Source of the DNA: DATLSM01 sp963722965
GTDB lineage: Bacteria; Actinomycetota; Thermoleophilia; Solirubrobacterales; 70-9
DNA length: 64,000 bases
Assembly (NCBI GenBank): GCA_963722965.1
Contig: CAVROX010000013.1
Span: forward strand, 1 to 64,000
Direction: 5' to 3'
The position numbers were made by a program, and so were the translations under genes. Below the pieces are notes generated by a model. The model made no database searches. It saw nothing but the letters and a program-made list of their open reading frames with translations, and had not been told where the DNA came from. Shown piece after piece: positions 52,804-62,217 of the stretch. Position 1 is the first letter of the stretch, and every line of letters begins with the position of its first letter.

Positions 52804-53628
52804 ATGAGCACCCAAACCCTGAGCCCGCCCGAGCTGAGCACGCTGCAAATCGAGATCGAAGGCGAGATCGGGACCCTCACCCTCGACCGACCCGAGGCCT
52901 TCAACGCGATGAGCCCGGAGATGATCGGCGAGCTGACCGTCGCCTTCGCCTGGCTCGCCGACCGTGCCCGATTGCGAGCACTGATCATCACCGGTGCCGG
53001 CAAGGCGTTCTGTGCCGGCGGGGACATCAACTGGTTTCGCAAAGGGGTCGCGGACGAGGAGATCGACCTGCCCTCTGCGGTGCGGCGCGGGGCGGAGGCC
53101 TTGCACCAGGCGATCGTCGACCTGCGGCGGATCCCCTACCCGGTGATCGCGGCGGTCAACGGCCCAGCCGCCGGGGCGGGGTTCTCCCTGGCGCTGGCCT
53201 GTGACACCCGGATCGCCTCCGAGGCCGCTTTTTTCGCCTGCGCCTACGGACGCATCGGCGCCTCCCCCGATGGCGGCATGACCTACTTCCTGCCGCGGGT
53301 GGTTGGGCCAAGCCGGGCGCTGGAAATCCTCCTCAACGACCCCAACATGGATGCTGCCGCCGCGCTCGCCGAGCGGCTTGTCGCCGAGGTCGTGGCACCG
53401 GAGGAGCTGATCGACACGGCCAAAGCCAAGGCGCTGAAGCTGGCGGCGAAGTCCCCCCACTACGTGCGGATGGCCAAGCTCCTCTGTGGACAGAGCATCG
53501 AGAACAACCTCACCCAGCACCTGCAGATCGAGCGTCACGGGATCGCCGACAGCATGGCCACCGAGGACCTGCGCGCGGGGGTCGAGGCGTTTTTCGCCGG
53601 CCAGACGCCCGAGTTCAGCGGCCGCTGA
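52804..53628 (+). CDS. Enoyl-CoA hydratase/isomerase family protein
   Basis: 274 residues. Crotonase fold: TLDRPEAFNAMSPEM, oxyanion-hole segment ITGAGKAFCAGGDINWF, second glycine block AVNGPAAGAGFSLALACDTR and AFFACAYGRIGASPDGGMTY. The Pro/Asp in GASPDGG is where isomerases carry their acid, so 2-(1,2-epoxyphenyl)acetyl-CoA isomerase-like or enoyl-CoA isomerase activity is possible. A role in fatty-acid or aromatic degradation is inferred. Confidence 0.93.
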   Translation: MSTQTLSPPELSTLQIEIEGEIGTLTLDRPEAFNAMSPEMIGELTVAFAWLADRARLRALIITGAGKAFCAGGDINWFRKGVADEEIDLPSAVRRGAEALHQAIVDLRRIPYPVIAAVNGPAAGAGFSLALACDTRIASEAAFFACAYGRIGASPDGGMTYFLPRVVGPSRALEILLNDPNMDAAAALAERLVAEVVAPEELIDTAKAKALKLAAKSPHYVRMAKLLCGQSIENNLTQHLQIERHGIADSMATEDLRAGVEAFFAGQTPEFSGR

Positions 53629-53693
53629 GCCGCGGTCGCCACCAAGCCTATGCGGATACAGTCCCCACGAGAAGCCCTCCGGAAAGGATCCCC

Positions 53694-54139
53694 ATGAAGA
53701 AGGTCCCAGCCCTCCTCGTCCTCGCCCTCGCCTCGCTGGCACTGGTCGCCTGCGGCAGCTCCTCCTCATCGTCGACCTCCACGGCGAGCACCACCGAAAC
53801 CTCGACCGCGGCGAGTGGCGGCACCACCTCGACGAGCGCCGCCAAGGGCGGGCAGACCCTCAAGGTCGAAGCCAACCCAAACGGCCAACTCTCCTATGTG
53901 CCGAGCAAGCTGACGGCCAAACCGGGCAACGTAACGATCGACTTCACGAACCCGCAGGGCCTCTCGCACGACATCGCGGTCGAAGACTCCGCTGGCAAGA
54001 AGCTCGGCAATCTGAACTCGTCCAGGAAAGCTCAACCACCCTGAGCCTGAGCAACCTGAAGGCCGGGACCTACCACTACTTCTGCACGGTGCCGGGCCAT
54101 CGCGAAGCTGGCATGGAAGGCACCCTGACCGTCAAGTGA
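53694..54139 (+). CDS. Cupredoxin-domain lipoprotein (frame broken by one missing base)
   Basis: ATG at 53694 with GGAAAGGA upstream. Lipobox signal ALASLALVACGSSSS, Ser/Thr linker, then a plastocyanin-like domain: YVPSKLTAKPGNVTIDFTNP, copper-ligand His in GLSHDIAVEDSAGKKLG. After a deletion near 54013 the rest continues in another frame: SELVQESSTTLSLSNLKAGT and YHYFCTVPGHREAGMEGTL with the Cys, His and Met ligands. Restoring one base (GGC-GAA-TCT) gives one continuous 147-residue blue-copper protein, probably an extracytoplasmic electron carrier. Confidence 0.88.
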
Positions 54140-54267
54140 GGGCGACCGGGTCCGCCAACCGCGGGGCGCTTTGACCGTCCCGCGCTTTGGCCAGCTGTCG
54201 ATAGGACAGCGCCGGAGCGGAAAATAGCGGCCCGGGCGATCGGTGCTCAGGCACCACTTGGATCCGG

Positions 54268-54576
54268 TCAAGGCGCCCGCGACTTCAGAGGCCGCTCGCC
54301 GCGCTCGCCAGTGAGAAGACGACCAAGACCAGAGCGGCCATCGTCAGCAGCGCGAACGATGAAGGCGCTACGAACCCCGGTTGAGGGATCATCGATGCCG
54401 TGCGGATGCTCGGTGTCAAGGCGAACGGCGCCGGGGTGGTGCTCCTCGGCAAGAAAGATCCGCGCTGCAGCCATCGCTGAGCGCTGATCGGAGTGGTTAC
54501 TCACCGCGATCGGATCCTCGCCGTGCATGACGTCCCAACCGGAGAACGTGTTCGGGACCACGACAAAATCGCTCAT
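54268..54576 (-). CDS. DUF2188-like small protein
   Basis: 102 residues from the ATG at 54576, chosen because AGGAGGTGATT lies 4 bases upstream. MSDFVVVPNTFSGWDVMHGE opens with a strand pair, then SDQRSAMAAARIFLAEEH and GAVRLDTEHPHGIDD. This resembles DUF2188 and similar single-domain stress proteins. Function unknown. Confidence 0.75.
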   Translation of the reverse strand: MSDFVVVPNTFSGWDVMHGEDPIAVSNHSDQRSAMAAARIFLAEEHHPGAVRLDTEHPHGIDDPSTGVRSAFIVRAADDGRSGLGRLLTGERGERPLKSRAP

Positions 54577-54778
54577 CAGAATCACCTCCTGATTTGGGCG
54601 CCGGCCCTCAATCGAGGCTGGCGCCCAAGTGGCCTGTCCGATCTATCTCATCTGAAAGTCAGGCCGGCGCCAGCCTGGGTTGGAACGGGCGCAGTGCTTA
54701 ACTGCCAGGATAGCGCCGGCCCGCCCTCGCTTTGCCCCGATCACCCCCACCCGCGCGACGCGCGTAACCTGGGTGCCG

Positions 54779-55066
54779 ATGCTTGATGGCGGGCGGCAAC
54801 TCGGCGCAGGCCCGGCCGGCTTTGAGCTGGCGAGGGTCGAGGCCAACCTCGCCGGCGATCGCCGCGCGGCGCCCGAGCGCCTCCCCTTCACGGTGGCCCG
54901 CGAGACCGACCCAGCGCTGGCGTCCGCAGGCCACCCGACCCGGATCAGACCAACCCGAACGCTCGCCTGGAGGCTGGCGTTGGTGGTCAACTCGGGCCAG
55001 CTCCTCGCAGGCGGCCTCGCGCGAGCTCGGCCGATGATCGCATCGCGGTTCCCGAGGCCAGCCTGA
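54779..55066 (+). CDS. Hypothetical small protein coupled to the hydrolase
   Basis: 95 residues from the ATG at 54779 (MLDGGRQLGAGPAGFELARV, EANLAGDRRAAPERLPFTVA, TRTLAWRLALVVNSGQLLAG). No family recognised. Its stop overlaps the hydrolase ATG by one base (TGATG), which favours real translation. The open frame continues upstream without a better start. Confidence 0.4.
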   Translation: MLDGGRQLGAGPAGFELARVEANLAGDRRAAPERLPFTVARETDPALASAGHPTRIRPTRTLAWRLALVVNSGQLLAGGLARARPMIASRFPRPA

Positions 55067-55938
55067 TGAGCGTCGCCCTCAAGTGGAGCCGATTCTCTGC
55101 CGCGGGAGTGGATTCGAGGCTTCTCCAAGCGGGACCGCTCCACTCAAGCGAGGCGGCGGTCTTCCTCCACGGCAACCCCGGCTCGGCCGACGATTGGGTC
55201 GAGCTGGTCGGCGCGCTCGGCGCGAGCGGTCTGCGCGCGCTCGCCTTCGATCTGCCCGACTTCGGCGAGAGCCCGGCGCCGCAGGGCTTTGAGCACTCGG
55301 TGCCGGGCTATGCGAGCTTCCTTGGGATCGCGCTTGAGTCGCTTGGCATCGATCGCGTCCATCTCGTCGGCCACGACTTCGGCGGCCCAATCGGGCTTGC
55401 CTGGGCGGTTGACCATCCCGAGTGCCTCGTGAGCGCGACCCTGATCGATATCGGTCTGCTGCCGGGCTACCGGTGGCACCGGTTCGCGCAAATCTGGCGC
55501 ACGCCGGTGCTCGGCGAGATCTTTCAGGCGATCGCAACCCGCGGGGGATTCCGCTTTCTGATCAACCGCGGCGAGCCGCGCGGATTGCCGCGTCCCTTTG
55601 TTGAAGGGATGTATGACCACTACGACCGCCGCACCCGCCGCGCGGTGCTCGAGCTCTACCGAGCCACCGACGACCTCGGAGCGGCAGGGGCCGAGTTTGC
55701 CGCTTCGATGGCGCCGTGCGACATTCCAGCCCTGATTATCTGGGGGGAGCACGACGCATATCTGCCGTCCAGGTACGCGGCGCGACAGCGCGAAGCATTT
55801 CCCGCCGCCGAGGTGCACGTGCTGCCCGCCAGCGGCCACTGGCCCTTCGCGGACTCCCCGGAGACGGTCAGGGAGCTGCTGGTCTCCTTCCTGGGCAGGG
55901 TGCGGGCGGATCGCCTCGAGGAGTCCGCCTCGGGTTAG
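55066..55938 (+). CDS. Alpha/beta hydrolase with Asp nucleophile (haloalkane dehalogenase/epoxide hydrolase-like)
   Basis: 290 residues. Oxyanion segment VFLHGNPGSADDW, strand LRALAFDLPDFGES, nucleophile elbow VGHDFGGPIGLAW with Asp rather than Ser at the nucleophile, LIIWGEHDAYLP (acid), and the catalytic His in LPASGHWPFADSPE. An Asp nucleophile is typical of dehalogenases, epoxide hydrolases and fluoroacetate dehalogenases. Coupled upstream to a small ORF; the cupin gene follows 10 bases later. Confidence 0.92.
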   Translation: MSVALKWSRFSAAGVDSRLLQAGPLHSSEAAVFLHGNPGSADDWVELVGALGASGLRALAFDLPDFGESPAPQGFEHSVPGYASFLGIALESLGIDRVHLVGHDFGGPIGLAWAVDHPECLVSATLIDIGLLPGYRWHRFAQIWRTPVLGEIFQAIATRGGFRFLINRGEPRGLPRPFVEGMYDHYDRRTRRAVLELYRATDDLGAAGAEFAASMAPCDIPALIIWGEHDAYLPSRYAARQREAFPAAEVHVLPASGHWPFADSPETVRELLVSFLGRVRADRLEESASG

Positions 55939-55948
55939 GCTTGCCGCC

Positions 55949-56431
55949 GTGGCCAACATCTACGACGCCAACTTCGAAGACCGCGATGCTCCACCCGGCT
56001 TTCGTTCGCGGCGTGCTCGGATTGGCTTTGAGCTTGGGAGTGAGTTGATCGGCGCCAGCCTCTGGGAGCTGCCGCCCGGCGAGGCCGCCTACCCCTACCA
56101 CTTCCACTACTCCGACGAGGAGGTGCTGATCGTCCTCTCCGGCCGCCCCAGCCTGAGAACGCCGGCTGGAGTTAGGGAGCTGGAGGAGGGAGAGGCGGTC
56201 CGATTCGTCCTCGGCGAGGAGGGTGCACACCAGGTCCTCAACCCAACCCAGCAACCGGTGCGATTCCTCGCGCTGAGCAGCAACGGCCGCCCCGACATCG
56301 TCGTCTATCCCGATTCTGACAAGGTCAGCGCCGCCGAGCGCCGACCCGATGGGGGTGGGTTGCGGGTCATATTCAGACAAGCTGAGCAGGTCGATTACTG
56401 GGACGGCGAGCGCGGCTCGCGGTCCGCCTAG
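55949..56431 (+). CDS. Cupin-domain protein
   Basis: 160 residues, GTG start. Cupin motif 1 YPYHFHYSDEEVLIVLSGRP with metal ligands H-H-E, and motif 2 region GEEGAHQVLNPTQQPVRFLA. It resembles sugar-phosphate isomerase or auxin-binding-like small cupins. The stop lies within 4 bases of the convergent broken VOC gene. Likely co-transcribed with the hydrolase. Confidence 0.88.
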   Translation: MANIYDANFEDRDAPPGFRSRRARIGFELGSELIGASLWELPPGEAAYPYHFHYSDEEVLIVLSGRPSLRTPAGVRELEEGEAVRFVLGEEGAHQVLNPTQQPVRFLALSSNGRPDIVVYPDSDKVSAAERRPDGGGLRVIFRQAEQVDYWDGERGSRSA

Positions 56432-56775
56432 CCCGGCTCGAGCGGGGCGCCGCCAAATCCCAGCTCGTTGCCGTCCGGGTCGCGGTAGATCGCCTTGCGG
56501 ACGCCATTGGCGAGGGTCAGGCGCTCCTGGGGCTCAAGTCCGCGGGCGGCAACGCCGGCCACCACTGAGTCGAGATCATCGACGAAGATTGTCACCACAC
56601 CCCCACCCGGGCGATCGGCGTGCTCGAGGACGTAGACCGATCGATCCTCGGCGAGCGTCCAGACCGCCTAACTTGGATGGGGAAAGAAGGCCGGCTCGCC
56701 GAGCAATCGCTCATACCACGGTCGAGCGGCTTGGAAATCTCGCACGCGCAGTCCGGCGAAGAGGTGCAGTGACAT
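56428..56775 (-). pseudogene. VOC/glyoxalase-family gene interrupted by an in-frame TAG
   Basis: From the ATG at 56775 one frame encodes a complete VOC protein: MSLHLFAGLRVRDFQAARPW, YERLLGEPAFFPHPS, then AVWTLAEDRSVYVLEHADRP, TIFVDDLDSVVAGVAARGLE and IYRDPDGNELGFGGAPLEPG. Codon 36 is TAG (minus strand 56670-56668), where relatives usually have an acidic or polar residue; one base change from GAG would restore it. The frame is otherwise clean, so this is either a recent nonsense mutation or a base-call error. Convergent with the cupin gene. Confidence 0.75.
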
Positions 56776-57055
56776 CGGTCAGGCGAGTCTAGGCTGAGCG
56801 GCGAACAGGGGACAGCGGGTCAGGCTTGCAAGCGATGGTAAACGCTCGAAAGTCCGTCGGCGATGCTCAAAAGGCGGTGGAAAATCGCGCCAGCCGTTTC
56901 GGCCCTCGAAGCGCTCCCAGCCGCTGGGAGTGGGCGGAATCCCCAGCGCGGCCGCTGCGATCGTATGGCTCCATCGAGTTCTGGGCAAAGGTTCACGTCG
57001 CTCGCGGGCCGAAGGTCCGATCACAGACCACACCCTGGCGCAGCTCTTGATTGGG

Positions 57056-58379
57056 CTATGCGCCCGCGGACAGCGGATTGCTCAGTCGACCTGCGAACAG
57101 GGTCGCGCCGGTCTTCTCATCGCGCAAGAAGAAGAGAAACGGGTGGTTTGCGTTGAACGAGACGGCATGGAGGTAACTCTGACCCGCGGTCGGCTTCCAC
57201 TCCTACCACCGTCGCCGCGGCGGCTACGGTTCCAGCCTCATCGACTTTGAAATCGGCGGCATGCTTGACCAGGCCGATCTTGAGCCCTTCGGCCGTCGTG
57301 ATCCGAGGGAAATTCGCCGCTTCACCGAACGGGACGGTCATGCCCAATGCTTCTAATGATGGTTTCAGTTCAGTCTGCGTGGTGAGGTGAAAGCGCGGCA
57401 GGCTAAGTTCGACGTTCTTCGGCGAGAGGTTGTGCGACTATTCGGGCGAGCCGATTGGCGCTGAGCTGGCGCTGCAAACGTGCTAAGGTTCTTCGCTCAT
57501 CGGCATCACGACCAGCAAGGACAACGTCGATGCACGGTAGGGCAAATCAACCGCTTTATAGGTCTTGGCCGGAGCCATAGCTGAGCCGGTCGGTCTCGTG
57601 CATGAATTCGAGCTGAGGTGCTTCCAGTTGGCGTGTGAAACGGCGCCGGAGAGCGGGTTTCCCTCGGTTCAAACGGATAAAGCCATGCTGCTTTGAGATA
57701 GACGGCATTTACTAGCGCAAGCCGGGTCGCTTCCGGGAGCGAGGAGAGGATCTGGGGGATGATTCCGTTCGTGTGAGCGCTCACCCATGAGTTGATCGTC
57801 TGCACGGAACCGGACGGGTCCCCCGAGAAATCGACGTTCTGGGGGGCGGCGCCAAAGTTTTCCCCCAACCCCGAGAGGAAGGTGGGCTCGACGGCGAATC
57901 CTTCTTGGAGGAAAAGAGCCGTTCGCCAAGTCGAGGGTGGGTGCTTTGGGGTCGCCCTGGCTGGCGGTCAGCTGCTCGCTAGCGATGGTGCTCTGCAGAC
58001 GCCCGACAGCGGCAAAGGCAGCCGGCGTGGCCAAATGGAGAGTTTTGGCGATTTGAGAGGCGGTCCGTCCAGCCGCCCCGGTGCCAGCCATCGCTAGGGC
58101 GGTGGCGACGCTGTCGGGCGAGAGGACAAGGTTCCCAGGCGGCTGAGTGCGCATCAGGTCGAGCCCGAAGGCGGCGGTGGCGGGGGCTGGGGCAAACGAG
58201 ATCTCCCGGGACGCTCGCTGAGTCGGCCGCGGGCGAGGGCTATTGGTGCTTGCCGTCCCGGCCGGGATTCCGTACAGCCAAATCCCGATTGCGAGAATCG
58301 GAATGCAGATCCCAGCAACGAGTATGGGCAAACGGGCAAACGCTGTGCGCTCCTCGCGCCCCGCTGGTCGCCTATCCAT
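57056..58379 (-). pseudogene. Serpin (serine protease inhibitor) gene with multiple frame breaks
   Basis: Read across frames this is a full-length serpin. N-terminal membrane anchor (LPILVAGICIPILAIGIWLY), then FGLDLMRTQPPGNLVLSPDS VATALAMAGTGAAG (helix A/B), NFGAAPQNVDFSGDPSGS, VNAVYLKAAWLYPFEP, LSYGSGQD and KAVDLPYRASTLSLLVVMP. LSPKNVELSLPRFHLTTQTE LKPSLEALGM follows, then the reactive-loop hinge KVDEAGTVAAAATVVGVEA and the family signature NANHPFLFFLRDEKTG. The pieces lie in at least three frames, with a stop at 57539-57541 and others, far more damage than in the neighbours. It ends at the TAG at 57056-57058. Bacterial serpins are uncommon, and here the inhibitor would have been membrane-tethered outside the cell. 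Confidence 0.8.
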
Positions 58380-58578
58380 GCTGGGGGTAGCTTACCCAGG
58401 GGCAACAGCAGGCCGGCTATGACCGAGGGGTTACCTTGATCGAGACGCACTGCGCGCCTTGAGCTGAACTGCTCGAGGTGGTGATGTGGGAGCTCTTCGC
58501 TGGGGTCAATTATGAACGTCGCACCGCCGCCGGCGCCCTGACCCCAAGCCAGCACGGGCGGAGCGTAGGCGGCCTGTC

Positions 58579-59032
58579 TCACTCGCTCAAAATCATCGTG
58601 AAGTGCGCACCGACTTCTTTGCTCATGGTGCTGGTCTTGACGCGCACCGCCTCGCTAGCTCCTCCGCGCCCGCCCTTTGCCTTGGTCAGCGTGCCCGCTC
58701 CGTAAGTCGGGGGTTTGCGGTCGTTGACCGGACCACTCCACTGAAAATTTCACGTGGAGCTTGAGTTTCCCCTTCAGCTTTCCGACGCTCAGCTTGCCGC
58801 TACCGCCCTCATGACATTCGTTGAGGGCACAGGGACCCGACCCGATCGCGAATTTGCCGACAATCTTGCTCCCCTCGCGCAAGGAGATGATCGTCGCGCC
58901 GCCGGGCAGGCTGTCGTTCTTGGCGACGACGACGGCGGTAAGCTTGATTTGGTTGGCCTGGGCGCTCACCGGCGAAACGGCGATCGACGATCCCACCAAC
59001 CCCCCAGCAAAGATGATCAAAAACCTTCTCAT
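58579..59032 (-). CDS. Secreted protein of unknown function (one frame break)
   Basis: ATG at 59032 begins MRRFLIIFAGGLVGSSIAVS PVSAQA, a signal peptide. The mature part is beta-rich: IKLTAVVVAKNDSLPGGATI, VGKFAIGSGPCALNECHEGG (two Cys), KLKGKLKLHVKFSVEWSG. Near 58718 the frame shifts; correcting it gives PVNDRKPPTYGAGTLTKAKG and KTSTMSKEVGAHFTMILSE with a stop at 58579-58581, which is more protein-like than the uncorrected Arg-rich end. No family recognised. Confidence 0.65.
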
Positions 59033-59334
59033 CGCTCTCCCCCGCGCACCATATCGCGGATCGGCCAGCAGCTGAGCCGGGCCCCCCGAAGTGCGGCGAA
59101 GAATGACTGCTTTTCCTTCCCGAATCCCGGCTCGCGAAGACGTCCAAGGGGGAGGGCCTGCGCGGGCGCGCCCCGTCCGCCCTCCCCCAAGTCAATAGAT
59201 GGGGGACAATGGTCACCAACCTGGGTGCAGGTGAGGGCCGCGGGAGATTCCGAGGGGGTGAGGGCCGATGAATCCCCAAACCGATCGCGGTCTTGATCTG
59301 TAAATGGATGGCAGCGGTTAAGGAGATAGATCAG

Positions 59335-59898
59335 ATGGAGCACTCGCCCGCAGACCTCGAAATCAACGGACAGTCTCCGGCGGAAACCGCCAACCTCGAT
59401 CGCTACGGTCACGCGGCGCTGCCCTGGAGCAGACCCCGTGACCTGCTTGCCGCCGGCCCGCTCGGGCCGGGCACCACCTTCTTCCTCGGGACCACCCGGC
59501 CAGACGGCCGCCCCCACGCGGCGGGCGTCGGCGCGATCTGGATGGCCGGGGAGATCTACTTCAGCAGCGGACCCGGAACCCGCAAGTCGCGAAACCTGGC
59601 GGCAAATCCCACCTGCACGCTCGCGGTCAGGCTGCAAGGTATCGACCTCATCCTCGAGGGCGACGCCACCAGGGTGCTCGAGGAGGGCACCCTGGAAGCG
59701 GCAGCCGAGATTTACCGGCAGGCCGGCTGGCCGGCCGAGGTGACAGAGGGGGCGCTCAGCGCCCCCTACAGCGCCCCGAGCGCGGGACCTCCACCCTGGC
59801 ACCTTTACCGCCTCACTTTCCACACCGCCTTCGGGACCGCCACGGTCGAGCCCTTCGGCGCCACGCGCTGGCGCTTTGAGCGCTCAGCGGGCGGCTGA
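59335..59898 (+). CDS. Pyridoxamine-5'-phosphate-oxidase-like flavin/F420 protein
   Basis: 187 residues from the ATG at 59335, preceded by AAGGAGATAG. Split-barrel fold: GTTFFLGTTRPDGRPHAAGV, GAIWMAGEIYFSSGPGTRKS RNLAANPTCTLAV, and GIDLILEGDATRVLEEGTLE. These fit the PPOX family that binds FMN or F420. Substrate unknown; free-standing. Confidence 0.85.
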   Translation: MEHSPADLEINGQSPAETANLDRYGHAALPWSRPRDLLAAGPLGPGTTFFLGTTRPDGRPHAAGVGAIWMAGEIYFSSGPGTRKSRNLAANPTCTLAVRLQGIDLILEGDATRVLEEGTLEAAAEIYRQAGWPAEVTEGALSAPYSAPSAGPPPWHLYRLTFHTAFGTATVEPFGATRWRFERSAGG

Positions 59899-60062
59899 GC
59901 GCCTCACACCGCCGCGCTGAGGTGCCTCACCCCGCCGCGCTGCCGACGCCAGTCAGCAGCGAGGCCGCGGGTCAAAATCATCCCGACGCTAAACCGTGCC
60001 GTCGCGCCCAGGGGACGGTCTGCTCTCCCTGCCGTTTGTCCGGCTCGGCGCGAGACGGGCGT

Positions 60063-60413
60063 TCAGTAGGTGTTGGCCTCTTTCCAGATTCGCCAGATCG
60101 CCGCCACGGAGGCGGCGAGCAGGATGATCCAGATGACCGTGCCGCCCCCGGTGGAGAACAGCTTCGTGGTGCCAGCCACCAAGAGGGCGATCATTCCGAT
60201 CGCGCCGTAGAGAATCGCCCGCCGCCCATCGCTCAGCGCCGACAGCGTCAGCTGGTTTTGGCGGCTCAGCGCGTAGACCATCCAGGCGATTGCGGCCAGG
60301 AAGCACATCGTGAGGGCGGTGAGGAAAGCTTCGGCGAGATTGCCGCCGGCGGGAGCGAAGGCAACCCCGAAGGCCAGGGCCATGATGATCGCGACGTCGC
60401 GCAGCGTGCGCAT
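60063..60413 (-). CDS. Four-helix membrane protein
   Basis: 116 residues from the ATG at 60413 (MRTLRDVAIIMALAFGVAFA PAGG). Helices near 6-20, 28-47 (FLTALTMCFLAAIAWMVYAL), 65-82 (AILYGAIGMIALLVAGTTKL) and 90-107 (VIWIILLAASVAAIWRIW). No family recognised. It follows the PiT gene on the same strand with a 31-base gap and may belong to that operon. Confidence 0.72.
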   Translation of the reverse strand: MRTLRDVAIIMALAFGVAFAPAGGNLAEAFLTALTMCFLAAIAWMVYALSRQNQLTLSALSDGRRAILYGAIGMIALLVAGTTKLFSTGGGTVIWIILLAASVAAIWRIWKEANTY

Positions 60414-60444
60414 CTGCCGATTGTACGTACCTTCGGGCTCCCCG

Positions 60445-61554
60445 CTAGGTGGAGGACTCAGCGTGGACGACATGCGTCTGATGCTGGGCACGGCGCGGCA
60501 GGGCGGCGAGGATCAAAGCGAGCGCGATCACGGCGACCAGCAGCGGCCCGAGCGCTCCGGTGCCGAAGATCCTGGCGACCCCGTAGGCCGCCGCCCCGAT
60601 CGCCGCCGCCGCCGGCAGGGTCAAAAGCCACGCGATCAGGATGTTCCCGGCCACCCCCCAGCGCACCGCCGAGACCCGCTTCGCCGCGCCGGCACCGATC
60701 ACGCCCCCATTGATCGCGTGGGTGGTTGAGATCGGGAAACCGAGGAAGGTGGAGAGCAGGATCGCCACCGAACCGCCGCTTTGCGCCGCAAATCCCTGCG
60801 CCGCGTCCATCTTGATGATGTGAGCGCCCCTCGAGCGCATCACCCGCCATCCGCCGCTGTAGGTGCCAAGCGCCAGCGCTGCCGCCGCCGCGAGAACCAC
60901 CCACAACGGGGGCCCGGCGCTGGCGCCCAGGGTTCCGTTGGCGATCAGCGCCAGCATGATCACTCCCATCGTCTTCTGCGCGTCGTTTGCGCCGTGGGCA
61001 AGGGCGAGCAGCCCGCCGGAGGCGATCTGGGCGTGGCGGAAGGCGCGCGTGACGGGCCCTGGCCGCCGGCGTCCGAGAAGGCGGTAGATGGCCACGATCA
61101 ATACCCCAGCGAGCAGGAGCGCCGCGAAGGGAGCGATCAGCGCCGGAAGCAGCACCTTGTCGAGCAGGCCGCCGCCGTGCACCGCGCCGGTTCCCGCGGC
61201 GGCCAGCGCCGCCCCGATGACTCCCCCGATCAGCGCGTGGGAGGAGCTGGAGGGAAGGCTGAAACGCCAGGTCGCCAGGTTCCAGGCGATCGCCCCGATC
61301 AGGCCGGCGAAGACAGCGCCGGGGGTGATCGCGGCAGCCTCGATCACGTCGTGGGCGACGGTCGCCGCGACCGCGACGGAGAGGAAGGCCCCGGCAAAGT
61401 TGAGCAGCGCCGCGACCGCGATCGCCAGCTGGGGGCTGGCCGCCCCGGTTGAGACGGCGGTAGAGATCACATCGAAGGTGTCGTGAAAGCCGTTGCTGAA
61501 GCCGAAGCCGAGCGCCGCGAGGACTACCAGCACCATCACGACGTCGGAGTTCAA
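60445..61554 (-). CDS. pit: Low-affinity inorganic phosphate transporter (PiT family)
   Basis: About 369 residues from the TTG at 61554 (LNSDVVMVLVVLAALGFGFS); the longer open frame upstream is the PhoU-like gene in a shifted phase. The two PiT signature repeats are GFSNGFHDTFDVISTAVSTG (about 15-34) and LAHGANDAQKTMGVIMLALI, with GGVIGAALAAAGTGAVHGGG and PISTTHAINGGVIGAGAAKR also typical. About ten helices. It imports phosphate coupled to H+ or metal-phosphate and sits in a ppk1-phoU-pit run. Confidence 0.93.
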   Translation of the reverse strand: MNSDVVMVLVVLAALGFGFSNGFHDTFDVISTAVSTGAASPQLAIAVAALLNFAGAFLSVAVAATVAHDVIEAAAITPGAVFAGLIGAIAWNLATWRFSLPSSSSHALIGGVIGAALAAAGTGAVHGGGLLDKVLLPALIAPFAALLLAGVLIVAIYRLLGRRRPGPVTRAFRHAQIASGGLLALAHGANDAQKTMGVIMLALIANGTLGASAGPPLWVVLAAAAALALGTYSGGWRVMRSRGAHIIKMDAAQGFAAQSGGSVAILLSTFLGFPISTTHAINGGVIGAGAAKRVSAVRWGVAGNILIAWLLTLPAAAAIGAAAYGVARIFGTGALGPLLVAVIALALILAALPRRAQHQTHVVHAESST

Positions 61555-61564
61555 GGTGAGGCCG

Positions 61565-62190
61565 TCACGAATTCTTGATGACGATGCCCTCGATGATGAG
61601 CGCGGCGCGCTCGGTCGAGTCGATCGCGTTCTCGAGCACGCTCGAAGATGTCCTTCCAGCGGATCACGACCATCGGGTCGATCCCGCTCTCGAACAGCGA
61701 GGCGATCGCCTCCCGGGAGAGCCGGTCGCCCTCGTTCTCGAGCCGGTGGATCTCGATCCGGTGCGGTCGATGTCCTTGAAGCCCGCGCAAATCGCGGGAT
61801 CGCCGTCGGCGATCTGTCGCGGGCGCCGACGCAGGACGCCGGCCAGCGCGCTGCGCCTGGGCCATCGGCGCCTCGATCTTGTACAGGCCGAGGTAGTCGG
61901 CGACCTCCTCGGTGTAGTCGACGATGTCGTCCAGCGCCGACGCCAGCCGGAGGATGTCCTCGCGGTCGATCGGCGTGACGAAGGTCTGAGTTGAGCCGCT
62001 GGATGACGTCGTGGGTGATCCGATCGCCCTCGTGCTCGGCCTGAAGGATCTCCTCCCCGAGGCCGCCGTCATCGGGCCAGGAATTCATCATCCGGTCAAG
62101 CAGGCGCGATGCCCTGACGGTGTTCTGCCCGGCCTCGATGAAGAGCTCAAAGAAGGTGCGATCGCGGGGCAGAAGCGAGAGGCGTGCCAC
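61565..62190 (-). CDS. PhoU-like (DUF47) phosphate transport accessory protein, frames broken
   Basis: About 205 residues after correction. MARLSLLPRDRTFFELFIEA GQNTVRASRLLDRMM, LGEEILQAEHEGDRITHDVI, then in a shifted frame TFVTPIDREDILRLASALDD IVDYTEEVADYLGLYKIE, RLENEGDRLSREAIASLFES and KDIFE, and AIDSTERAALIIEGIVIKNS to a TGA at 61565-61567. This is the DUF47/UPF0111 helical bundle that accompanies PiT carriers. Apparent indels lie near 61989, 61850, 61765 and 61641. Probably regulates or couples the adjacent transporter. Confidence 0.85.
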
Positions 62191-62217
62191 TGATCCATCC
62201 TAGTCGTCGACGGGCCC

